Positions 1 through 5,381 are shown, numbered from the stretch's first letter. The stretch: DNA of 5,381 nucleotides from an uncultured Panacagrimonas sp. (GCA_946481265.1 CAMLNE010000288.1:1-5381), one strand, 5' to 3'. The notes: generated from the letters alone by a model not told the origin. Numbers and translations: made by a program.

Positions 1-177
1 CCTGAGCGGGTGATCGCAAGCGCCGCGCACCGCGCCGCCCGGGACCAGCACGGGCGGAGATGGACGAGCAGAGCGGGACGACGGAGCGCGATGCGAACGC
101 GAGTGCACACGCGCAACGACAAGGCAGGGGCGAGCATCGGATCGGTGAGCGCCTTCAGGGATGGTTTTCAATCTTCC
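1..177. other. Left-edge region with no supported gene
   Basis: I see no convincing gene here. The frame of the EF-hand gene is open through it, but its translation is Arg-rich, lacks any recognisable domain and would bury the signal peptide. A short AT-richer patch at about 163-176, just before the ribosome binding site, is the only compositional break. No clear -35/-10 pair is visible, but the promoter of the plus-strand unit is expected somewhere here. Confidence 0.5.
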
Positions 178-182
178 AGGAG
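178..182 (+). promoter_or_regulatory. Ribosome binding site of the EF-hand gene
   Basis: AGGAG lies 7 bases before the ATG at 190. The reading frame stays open leftward to the window edge with several other ATGs, so this site decides the start. It places the start exactly where a signal peptide begins. Confidence 0.8.
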
Positions 183-189
183 TCTGACG

Positions 190-474
190 ATGAACCGTTT
201 CAAATCCAGGGAAAGCTTGACGCTCGCAATCGCCATGGCCATGGCCATGGCCATGAGCCTGGCGGTGGGCACGGCGATGGCGCAGCACAGCGAGACCACG
301 TACGCGGGACCGGACGACAAGTCCCGGGTGAAGGTGCCGGCCGTCGACAAGGACGGCGACGGCTGCATCGACAAGACCGAGGTCACGCAAGGCAGCCAGC
401 TCGAGAAGCGGTTCAAGACGCGCGACGCCGACGGCGACGGCAAGCTCTGCAAGGACGAGTACTACACGCCCTGA
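190..474 (+). CDS. Small exported EF-hand calcium-binding protein
   Basis: This 94-residue protein is predicted to be exported and to bind two calcium ions. The N-terminus has basic residues (MNRFKSR), a hydrophobic core at about 10-26, and a likely signal peptidase I site after A29-M30-A31. The mature part of about 63 residues is almost only an EF-hand pair. Loop 1 is D53-x-D55-x-D57-G58-C59-I60-D61-x-x-E64, and loop 2 is D79-x-D81-x-D83-G84-K85-L86-C87-x-x-E90. All acidic ligands at loop positions 1, 3, 5 and 12 are present. The 14-residue linker is short compared with calmodulin but resembles many bacterial EF-hand proteins. The only two cysteines of the mature protein sit one in each loop. 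The hydrophobic core is built on a DNA hexamer repeat. The start is fixed by AGGAG at 178-182. The next gene begins 10 bases after the stop, which suggests an operon. The partner of this protein is unknown; buffering or structural calcium binding in the periplasm is inferred. Confidence 0.88.
   Translation: MNRFKSRESLTLAIAMAMAMAMSLAVGTAMAQHSETTYAGPDDKSRVKVPAVDKDGDGCIDKTEVTQGSQLEKRFKTRDADGDGKLCKDEYYTP
232..255 (+). repeat. Tandem repeat, 4 x GCCATG, inside a signal peptide
   Basis: Four perfect copies of the hexamer GCCATG encode residues 15-22 of the EF-hand protein as four Ala-Met pairs. The unit is a multiple of three, so a change in copy number would lengthen or shorten the hydrophobic core by two residues per unit without shifting the frame. 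The repeat contains overlapping CCATGG palindromes. None of the internal ATG codons has a Shine-Dalgarno site, since each is preceded by GCC. Confidence 0.9.
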
Positions 475-477
475 GGG
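473..477 (+). promoter_or_regulatory. Ribosome binding site of the ApbE-like gene, overlapping the upstream stop
   Basis: GAGGG lies 7 bases before the ATG at 485 and overlaps the TGA (472-474) of the EF-hand gene. This supports the 485 start and suggests translational coupling. The competing in-frame ATG at 566 has GGGGAGG directly against it with no spacer, which is not a usable arrangement. Confidence 0.7.
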
Positions 478-484
478 CGCAGGC

Positions 485-1585
485 ATGCCGGCAGCGAACG
501 CCACGCCGACCGCGCCGCGCAGGTCGCGGATCGATGTGAAGTCGCTGCGGGCGCTCGCGGGGAGGATGTGGCGCGCACCGCCGGCGCCGCCGGTGAAGCT
601 CGGCTTCTTCGCCATGGGCACGCAGGTATCCATCACGCTGTCCGCCGGCGCGCGCCGGGCCCGGCGTGACGAGGCGGTGCGGGCGATCGCGACGATCGAA
701 GCCCTGATGCAGGACCTCGGCCGACGCTGGTGGGCCTGGGGCGATGGCGCGCTGGCGTCGATCAACGCGCAACTCGCCGCCGGCCGCATCGCCGCGATCC
801 CGTTGTCGATGCGGCCGCTGTTCGCCCGCGCCTGGGCGATGCACCAGGCCAGCGGCGGGCGGTTCGATCCGCGGGTCGCGCAGCTGGTCAAGCTCTGGGG
901 CTTTCACGACATGGCGGGCCTGGCCAGGGAGCCACCGCCGGCCGAACGGATCGAGTCGGCGCTGCAGGCCCTGCGCAGCGCGCCCGGCTACGACGGCGGC
1001 GGCAGCTATGGGCCGGCACCGGGGATCGGCTGGGATTTCGGCGGCATCGGCAAGGGCTGGATCGTCGATCTCGCCCTGGAGCGGCTGCGCGAGCTGGGTT
1101 TTGCGGACGCCGTCGTCGACGCGGGCGGCAATCTCGCCGTGCGCGGCACGCGGTCGGACCGGCCCTGGCGCATCGGCATCCGCAACCCGCGCGCCGGGCT
1201 GGACGCGGACGGATCCGCAACGACCGAACAGCCGGGTCTGCTCGCCTCGATGCTGGCCGGCGACGAGGCCGTCAACACGCACGGCGACGATCAGCGCTTC
1301 TTCGAACACGCGGGATGCCGCTACTCGCACATCCTCGATCCACTGACGGGCTGGCCGGCGCAGGGCCTGCGCTCGCTCCCCGTGGTGCATCCCGACGGCA
1401 CGCTGGCCGAGGCGGGCGGCGCGGCGCTCTATGTGGCGGGCCGCGATGGCTGGCGCCGCCTGTCACGCAGCCTGGCGCTGGACCAGGTGCTGGTCGTCAC
1501 CGCCGAAGGCGAGGTGCAGGCAACCCCCGCGCTCGCCGCGCGCCTCGAGGCTGAACCGGGTGTGGTGGTGAAGATCATCGATTGA
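485..1585 (+). CDS. apbE: ApbE-family FAD:protein FMN transferase, divergent and without an export signal
   Basis: Members of this family transfer FMN from FAD to a Ser or Thr of a target protein, using Mg2+. The 366 residues carry the family landmarks in order: F42-A-M44-G-T46, S123-G-G-R-F127-D-P with W138-G-F, D184-F-G-G-I-G-K190-G, D212-A-G-G215-N, W228-R-I-G-I-R-N-P, H266-G-D-D, and H282-I-L-D285-P-x-T-G. Length is normal for the family. Two points stand out. First, the 43 residues before MGT are Arg/Pro-rich, with no signal peptide, lipobox or membrane helix, while most bacterial ApbE proteins are periplasmic lipoproteins. The start is backed by GAGGG at 473-477. Second, the usual A-D-A-x-x-T metal-binding motif reads A308-E-A-G-G-A313, so Asp becomes Glu and Thr becomes Ala, and the usual T-S-G-D-Y reads T265-H-G-D-D. 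Activity is therefore uncertain; it may be altered, or the protein may belong to a distinct subgroup. No flavinylation target is visible in the window. Family membership is secure, while substrate and location are open. Confidence 0.9.
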   Translation: MPAANATPTAPRRSRIDVKSLRALAGRMWRAPPAPPVKLGFFAMGTQVSITLSAGARRARRDEAVRAIATIEALMQDLGRRWWAWGDGALASINAQLAAGRIAAIPLSMRPLFARAWAMHQASGGRFDPRVAQLVKLWGFHDMAGLAREPPPAERIESALQALRSAPGYDGGGSYGPAPGIGWDFGGIGKGWIVDLALERLRELGFADAVVDAGGNLAVRGTRSDRPWRIGIRNPRAGLDADGSATTEQPGLLASMLAGDEAVNTHGDDQRFFEHAGCRYSHILDPLTGWPAQGLRSLPVVHPDGTLAEAGGAALYVAGRDGWRRLSRSLALDQVLVVTAEGEVQATPALAARLEAEPGVVVKIID

Positions 1586-1590
1586 GCCCG

Positions 1591-1625
1591 CCGCGGCGCA
1601 GTTCATTCGTGGCGCTGCGCCGCGG
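1591..1625. terminator. Hairpin between converging genes, possible two-way terminator
   Basis: CCGCGGCGCAG (1591-1601) and CTGCGCCGCGG (1615-1625) are perfect reverse complements, forming an 11-bp, almost all-GC stem with a 13-base loop. The hairpin starts 6 bases after the ApbE stop and covers the end of the converging minus-strand gene, whose stop codon (1603-1605) lies in the loop. Neither side is followed by a T-run, so it is not a textbook intrinsic terminator. It may instead slow polymerase or protect the 3' ends of both messages. Confidence 0.5.
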
Positions 1626-1890
1626 TCATCTCGGATCGTTCCAGGTAGATCACCTCGCGGGTGCCATCGAAGAACGCGACCTGTGCGATGCGCCAGCCGT
1701 CGGCGTAGAGCTGTACGAGGGTCGCGTCGAACGGGCCATGCTTCCATTCGCAGTTGATCGGATCGGTCGGCGTGATCGCGGCCTTCTGCTGCGTGGCGCA
1801 GGCGAGGATGTCGACACCGGCCGCCTGTGCCGGGGCCAGCGTTGCCAGCGACAGGAGAAAACCGCAGAGAACGGGGGAGATGGATCGCAT
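1603..1890 (-). CDS. Small exported protein of unknown function
   Basis: I do not recognise this family. The 95 residues begin with a signal peptide: MRSISPV, a hydrophobic core to about residue 19, and a probable cut after A21-Q22-A23. The mature part of about 72 residues has two cysteines (C31, C47) that could form a disulfide in the periplasm. It also has a compact aromatic-rich core: C47-E-W-K, then L58-V-Q-L-Y-A-D-G-W-R, then V71-A-F-F-D-G-T-R-E-V-I-Y-L-E-R. The alternation suggests one helix followed by a beta hairpin, and the protein is too small for an obvious enzyme. I chose the ATG at 1890 because the signal peptide starts there; the frame is open further upstream, but that stretch is Pro/Arg-rich and has no signal. 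No Shine-Dalgarno site precedes 1890, so the start is supported by the signal peptide only. It lies downstream of a likely terminator and so probably has its own promoter, though I could not identify one. Its end is 17 bases from the converging ApbE-like gene. Confidence 0.72.
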   Translation of the reverse strand: MRSISPVLCGFLLSLATLAPAQAAGVDILACATQQKAAITPTDPINCEWKHGPFDATLVQLYADGWRIAQVAFFDGTREVIYLERSEMTAAQRHE

Positions 1891-1936
1891 GGGGGCTGGC
1901 AGCTCGGGTCGGTAATGGGATCGCGGGGCAATCACG

Positions 1937-1964
1937 AAAAAGGACGACCACAACGCGTGGCCGC
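1937..1964 (-). terminator. Intrinsic terminator of the TPR operon
   Basis: Read on the minus strand, CGGCCAC (1963-1957) pairs with GTGGTCG (1951-1945) around the loop GCGTT. This gives a 7-bp stem with one G-U pair, extendable by one more G-U at 1964/1944. Two C bases and then TTTTT (1941-1937) follow. It lies about 20 bases after the stop of the PW-motif gene, which is the right place to end the three-gene minus-strand unit. Confidence 0.6.
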
Positions 1965-1982
1965 ATGGGGCGGGTCGCGCGA

Positions 1983-2288
1983 TCAGCGATTGCGCTGCAG
2001 GCGTTCGGCGCGATACGCGCGGCCGGTCTGGTGGTAGGTGGTGGTGCGGGCGAAGCCCGCGGCATCCAGTGGCGCCGCTACCGGATCCTGCAGGCCCGGC
2101 GGGCGGTCCAGGTCGGCGCGCTCCTCCTCCTTCCACGGCGCCAGCACCAGGCCGAGCGCGGAGTCGCGGTCACCCATGATGTTGACGCCGGCTTCGGGCG
2201 CCGGCGCACCGGCGGCGAGCGCGGATGGCGTCGGCGCGGCGCAGGCGATCGCGCAGAGGGTGGCGGCGAGCCGCAGGCGTGGACTCAT
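1983..2288 (-). CDS. Small exported PW-motif protein of the TPR cluster
   Basis: The 101 residues start with a signal peptide (MSPRLRL, then a short hydrophobic stretch to about residue 18, with a likely cut after A23-L24-A25). A weak lipobox-like A-I-A-C16 is an alternative but lacks the usual -3 Leu. The mature part of about 76 residues has a distinctive centre, G34-V-N-I-M-G-D-R-D-S-A-L-G-L-V-L-A-P-W52, then D61-R-P and a charged, Arg-rich tail. The GD(R/Q)(D/E)SxxGLxLxPW pattern recalls, from memory, small hypothetical proteins encoded beside ExbB/ExbD and TPR genes; no function is known to me. ATG and the lipoprotein stop share the bases ATGA (2285-2288), and GAGGG at 2298-2302 sits 9 bases upstream. 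It is therefore firmly in the same transcript and probably translationally coupled. It is the last gene before the terminator-like hairpin. A role as a periplasmic accessory of the TPR system is inferred from position. Confidence 0.78.
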   Translation of the reverse strand: MSPRLRLAATLCAIACAAPTPSALAAGAPAPEAGVNIMGDRDSALGLVLAPWKEEERADLDRPPGLQDPVAAPLDAAGFARTTTYHQTGRAYRAERLQRNR

Positions 2289-2983
2289 GGCAGGCGTCCC
2301 TCGGCGGTGGCGGTACGAACCAGCGGCGCGGGCGGCGCCTGCATGCGCGATTCGAGGTCGCGGATCCAGGCCGCCACGATGAGGTCGTCCTTGCCGGTCA
2401 GGCGCTGGTATTCGCGGTAGGCGGCGAGCGCCTGGTCCGGCCGGCGCAGGGACAGCTCGTACAGGATCGCCAGATTGAGCTGCGCCGGCGCGTAGCCCGG
2501 CCGGGCGGCGATCGCCCTGCGGTAGGCCTGCTCGGCCTGGGCGAAGTCGCCGGCCTCGCGATACAGCGTGCCCAGCCAGTTGTGCGCGACCGCGTTGTCC
2601 GGGTTGGCCGCGACTGCGCGCCGTAAGCTCGCCATCGCCTGTTCGGGCTGCCCGGTCCGGGCGTAGAGGATGCCGAGGTCGGTCAGCGGTCCGGAAAACC
2701 CCGGGTAGTCGCGCGACAGCGCGATGAACGCGGCCTGCGCCTCTGCCAGCCGACGCGCCTTCATCAGGGCCAGCGCTTCCTGGAAGCGTTGCTCGGGATC
2801 GCCCTTGGAAAGGTTCGCGTCGGTCGCGGCGAGGGCCGTGGAGGGATCGATGCCGCTGGCGGCGGGGGGCGCACCGCTGCGTACCGCCGGCTTGCGTGGC
2901 CCGGGCGAGCCGCAGGCCGCCAGGGCCAGGACCAGCACGCCGATCAACGCCGCGCGCGCCGCCGAAGGATCAGTGAAGTTCAT
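2285..2983 (-). CDS. TPR-repeat outer-membrane lipoprotein
   Basis: The 232 residues start with a lipoprotein signal: hydrophobic core A11-L21 and lipobox L21-A-A-C24. Gly follows the cysteine rather than Asp, which predicts sorting to the outer membrane. A Pro/Ala-rich linker runs to about residue 60. Then come about four tetratricopeptide repeats: roughly 66-97, 98-131 (L103-G-I-L-Y), 132-165 (W136-L-G-T-L-Y, with A148-Q-A) and 166-198 (L171-A-I-L-Y). After them, W206-I-R-D-L-E and a short disordered tail close the protein. TPRs are protein-binding scaffolds, and the architecture resembles PilF/PilW or NlpI-like lipoproteins, but gene context points elsewhere. The frame is open far upstream; I chose the ATG at 2983 because the lipoprotein signal begins there and a GAGG (2993-2996) precedes it by 9 bases. 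It overlaps the large TPR gene by 14 bases and the next gene by 4, so the three are co-expressed. Role: an outer-membrane docking or assembly scaffold, inferred. Confidence 0.88.
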   Translation of the reverse strand: MNFTDPSAARAALIGVLVLALAACGSPGPRKPAVRSGAPPAASGIDPSTALAATDANLSKGDPEQRFQEALALMKARRLAEAQAAFIALSRDYPGFSGPLTDLGILYARTGQPEQAMASLRRAVAANPDNAVAHNWLGTLYREAGDFAQAEQAYRRAIAARPGYAPAQLNLAILYELSLRRPDQALAAYREYQRLTGKDDLIVAAWIRDLESRMQAPPAPLVRTATAEGRLP

Positions 2984-5381
2984 CGTAGCTCGCCTCGCGT
3001 TTTTCCTGCTTGCCGTACTTGCCCGGCGACAGTTCGCCGAGCGCGGCGACGCTGCGGCCGATGGCCAGGTTCCAGGTGCCGTTGCGCAGGCGTGCGAGAT
3101 TGATCTCGTGCGCCTCGATCGCCTTTTCCTCGAACGGGAAGGCCTGCTCCTCGAGCAGCAGCCCGTACTGCGCGAGCGCCTCGCCGGCCAGCTTCGGCGG
3201 GCGCTCGGAGGCCAGGAGCGCGGAACCCAGGTCGGCGTAGACCGCGGCCAGCTCGTAGGTCGCATCACTCGTGATGTCCGCGTAGCCGTAGTCGGCCGCG
3301 CGTTCGAGCGCGCGCACCGCGGCCTCGGTTGCCGCACGACGACGCGCCAGGCTGCGGTCGAGCGGGGCGTCGATCCGCATCCCGCGCGCGGCGGCGGCGT
3401 CGATGCGGCCGATGTCCAGGCTGGCCTGCGCCGCGACGCGCTTCGACAGCGCGCTGCGCTGCGCGCCAGCCGCGCCGTCGGCGGCGACGATCTGGTCGAG
3501 CCAGTGACGCCGGGCAGCGGCATCGTCGTGCAGCGAGATCGCGAGCTCGGCGAGGCGCTGGCGCGCCTGCATCGCCGGATCGAGCGGCCACGGCCAGGTG
3601 GAGACGTAGTACATCAGCGCGTCCCGGGCCCGCTCGGGCAGCCGGGCCTCGTCGTAGAGCCCGGCCGAGGCCCAGGCTGCGGTGCGGCGCGCTTCGGGCG
3701 CCTCGCCCGGGCGCACCGCGATGCGCATCAGCACCTGGGCGGCCTGCGCAGCCTGGCCGCTCTTCTCGTAGGCCAGCGCGAGCTTCTTGTCGGCGTCGGG
3801 CAGCAGCGCGTGGTCGGGATGGCGTGCGCGGAAGGCTTTGAGCGCGGCCACGGCGGGCGCCCAGTCCTCCAGCGCGACCAGCGCGGACGCGCCGTCGTAA
3901 TCGGCCCCCTTGCGGATGCCGGACTGCGGCGCGACCCGCGCAACCCGCGCGAAATGCGTGGCGGCCGCGCGCAGGTCCCCGCAGTCCCGCGCCGCCTCGG
4001 CCTGGCGGTAGACGCTGGTCGCCAGCTGCTCCACCGCGAGGCGGCGCTGCTCCTCGTCCGCTGCGGGGAGCGCCACCAGCTGCTGGTAGGCGACTTCGGC
4101 GTCGGCGTAGCGCTTCTGTGCATAGCGCGCGTCGGCGATCACGCCCAGCGCGCCGCGTCGCTGCCCGGCCGTGGGGTCGGCGTGGAGTGCAAGCCCGGCC
4201 GAGGCGATGGCCGCGTCGAGCTCGCCGAGTTCGTACTGGTCCTCCGCCACGGCCATCAGGACCGGGACGCGCTGCGGGTGCGAGGGGAAGGTTTCGGCCA
4301 GCCGCAGGCCAGCCGCGATGGCGGCACGCTGCGCCTCGGTGCGCGCCGCGCCCTGGCTGTCGCGCTTGAGCCGCTGCCAGGTCTGCACCGCCGCGATGGC
4401 GCCCACCGGCGATCCGGCGTGGGCCGGCATGTCGTAGGCGGCCCGCTCGTACTGCTGCGCGGCGTCGCGCAAGCGGCCGCCCTCGAGCAGCGCATCGCCG
4501 TGGAGCAGGCGGGTCTGCACGGCCGCCGCATCCTCGGGAAACAGCTCGAGCGTGTGCCGATACCAGCTCGATGCGAGCAGGAAACCCGCGCGGCGCGCGG
4601 CGGGCTCGGCAGTGGCCTGTGCCTGCGCGTGGTGGAAGCGCGCGAGCTGGTCGAGATGCTGGCGGACCTGGGCCATCACCGCGGCGTCGGGCGGGCGCGA
4701 TTCCCAGTAGGTGGCTCCGGGCGCGTAGCGCGCGACATAGGCCTCCTGCGCCCGTAGCGCCGGGCCGGTAAAGCCGCCGCGGCGCAGCGCCTCGATCTCG
4801 CGCGCGGAGAATTCGGGCGCCCGCACGTGGCCGGGATGACGTTCGACCAGCGCCGCGTAGGTACCGGCGGCATCGGTGTAGCGCTCCTTTTCCAGCAGCG
4901 TCGAGCCGAGCGCGGCGTACATCAGCGTCTCCAGGCGCGAGGCCTGCGGCGCCCGGGCGAAGTGCTCGCTCAGCGCCTTGCCGCCCCCAAGCGCGGCGAA
5001 CGACAGCGCCGCGACGCGCAGCGACTCGGTGGCGCGTTCCCGCCTGTCGCGCGCGACGCCGGCCAGCGCGATGTCCGGGTCCTGCAGGCTGCCGGCGGGA
5101 AGCTCGCGATCGAGGATGTCGAGGAACACCGTCGCGGCCGGTTCGTACGCCGCCTGCTTGTACAGCGACCAGGCGTACTTGTACTGCGCGTAGTCGTGGT
5201 AGGGCGCATCGCGGCCCTGCGCGAGCAGGCCGGCATAGGCGGGTGCCGCCTCGTCGAAGCGTCCGGCCGCGAACAGCATTTCGCCCGCGCGAAAGTTGGC
5301 GTCCGCCGCGCGGACCGACTGCGGGTGCTCCCTGCCCAGCTGGCGCAGGGCCGCGATCGCCGGGCCGGTCTGGTCGAGCAG
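2970..5381 (-). CDS. Large TPR-repeat envelope protein, 5' end outside the window
   Basis: The frame is open to the right edge, so only the last 803 residues are visible; the internal ATG at 5279 is not a start, because a good TPR helix runs through it. Alpha-helical repeats fill the whole length. Clear ones lie at about visible residues 26-57 (F-R-A-G-E-M-L-F-A-A-G-R-F), 67-90 (Y-A-W-S-L-Y-K), 151-183 (E-R-Y-T-D-A-A), 290-321, 374-404, 411-439 and 495-556. Other conspicuous blocks are Y225-W-E, A-R-F-H-H-A-Q-A-Q near 248-255, and S272-W-Y-R. The end is a distinctive non-TPR block at 744-762, E-E-Q-A-F-P-F-E-E-K-A-I-E-A-H-E, followed by a basic tail. From memory, this pattern matches long TPR proteins beside ExbB/ExbD and AgmX/PglI-like genes, distant relatives of the Myxococcus Agl/Glt gliding apparatus. 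The likely location is the periplasm, but the export signal is out of view. A scaffold function is likely; the process it serves is unproven. Confidence 0.88.
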   Translation of the reverse strand: MLDQTGPAIAALRQLGREHPQSVRAADANFRAGEMLFAAGRFDEAAPAYAGLLAQGRDAPYHDYAQYKYAWSLYKQAAYEPAATVFLDILDRELPAGSLQDPDIALAGVARDRRERATESLRVAALSFAALGGGKALSEHFARAPQASRLETLMYAALGSTLLEKERYTDAAGTYAALVERHPGHVRAPEFSAREIEALRRGGFTGPALRAQEAYVARYAPGATYWESRPPDAAVMAQVRQHLDQLARFHHAQAQATAEPAARRAGFLLASSWYRHTLELFPEDAAAVQTRLLHGDALLEGGRLRDAAQQYERAAYDMPAHAGSPVGAIAAVQTWQRLKRDSQGAARTEAQRAAIAAGLRLAETFPSHPQRVPVLMAVAEDQYELGELDAAIASAGLALHADPTAGQRRGALGVIADARYAQKRYADAEVAYQQLVALPAADEEQRRLAVEQLATSVYRQAEAARDCGDLRAAATHFARVARVAPQSGIRKGADYDGASALVALEDWAPAVAALKAFRARHPDHALLPDADKKLALAYEKSGQAAQAAQVLMRIAVRPGEAPEARRTAAWASAGLYDEARLPERARDALMYYVSTWPWPLDPAMQARQRLAELAISLHDDAAARRHWLDQIVAADGAAGAQRSALSKRVAAQASLDIGRIDAAAARGMRIDAPLDRSLARRRAATEAAVRALERAADYGYADITSDATYELAAVYADLGSALLASERPPKLAGEALAQYGLLLEEQAFPFEEKAIEAHEINLARLRNGTWNLAIGRSVAALGELSPGKYGKQEKREASYDELH

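Noticed and set aside
1..137. Possible divergent minus-strand gene running off the left edge from an ATG at 137
   Set aside because: The frame is open to the edge, but there is no ribosome binding site and the roughly 45 residues show no domain or clear signal peptide. Sequence left of the window would decide.
10..189. Longer N-terminus for the EF-hand protein
   Set aside because: It would put about 60 Arg-rich residues in front of an intact signal peptide, while AGGAG is ideally placed for the ATG at 190.
413..1390. Minus-strand open frame of 325 codons
   Set aside because: It is antisense to the ApbE-like gene, whose family motifs run the full length. The translation is Arg-rich without recognisable motifs.
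1891..1936. Promoter for the small exported protein gene
   Set aside because: I looked for a -35/-10 pair on the minus strand and found only weak matches with poor spacing, so none is annotated.
1891..2136. Upstream extension of the small exported protein to 2136
   Set aside because: It overlaps the PW-motif gene and the terminator, and is low-complexity Pro/Gly/Arg. The signal peptide begins at 1890.
2238..2252. PW-motif protein as a lipoprotein (A-I-A-C16)
   Set aside because: The -3 position is Ala instead of Leu/Val/Ile and the hydrophobic run before it is short. A later signal peptidase I site fits better, though the lipobox is not excluded.
2984..3523. Lipoprotein frame extended upstream to 3523
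   Set aside because: The extension overlaps the large TPR gene, is Arg/Ser/Pro-rich, and would hide the lipoprotein signal that begins at 2983.
2724..4757. Plus-strand open frame of 677 codons
   Set aside because: It lies antisense to the TPR genes. Its translation is Arg/Gly/Val-rich with no domain, while the minus strand gives continuous TPR repeats. Long antisense frames are expected at this GC content.

Overview
The window is very GC-rich (roughly 70% by eye) and densely coded, with Shine-Dalgarno sites, an Sec/lipoprotein export logic typical of Gram-negative bacteria, and protein families common in Proteobacteria. I read it as the chromosome of a high-GC proteobacterium, most likely a gammaproteobacterium of the Xanthomonadales/Nevskiales type. 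That placement is inferred from style and gene content. I see no insertion sequence, phage gene, CRISPR array, tRNA or rRNA.

Layout: the plus strand carries a two-gene unit from about 178 to 1585. It holds a small exported two-EF-hand protein (190-474), followed after 10 bases by an ApbE-family flavin transferase (485-1585) whose ribosome binding site overlaps the EF-hand stop codon. Everything right of 1602 is on the minus strand and converges on it. Read in the direction of transcription, this is a large TPR protein whose start lies beyond the right edge (5381 to 2970), a TPR outer-membrane lipoprotein (2983 to 2285, 14-base overlap), and a small exported protein with a PW motif (2288 to 1983, ATGA overlap). 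An intrinsic-terminator-like hairpin with a T-run follows (about 1964 to 1937). After it comes a stand-alone small exported protein (1890 to 1603). A perfect 11-bp hairpin at 1591-1625 sits between the two converging units.

The minus-strand trio is the most interesting part. The big TPR protein, especially its C-terminal EEQAFPFEEKAIEAHE block, resembles from memory the TPR proteins found next to ExbB/ExbD (TolQ/R, MotA-like) and AgmX/PglI-type genes in proteobacteria. Those genes are related to the Myxococcus Agl/Glt motility machinery. If so, the motor and TonB-like genes should lie just beyond the right edge, and the window holds the periplasmic and outer-membrane end of an energised envelope machine of unknown task.

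The plus-strand pair is odd in two ways. The ApbE homologue has no export signal although its start is well supported, and it has substitutions at the family's metal-binding Asp and Thr. The EF-hand protein carries a four-copy GCCATG repeat inside its signal peptide.
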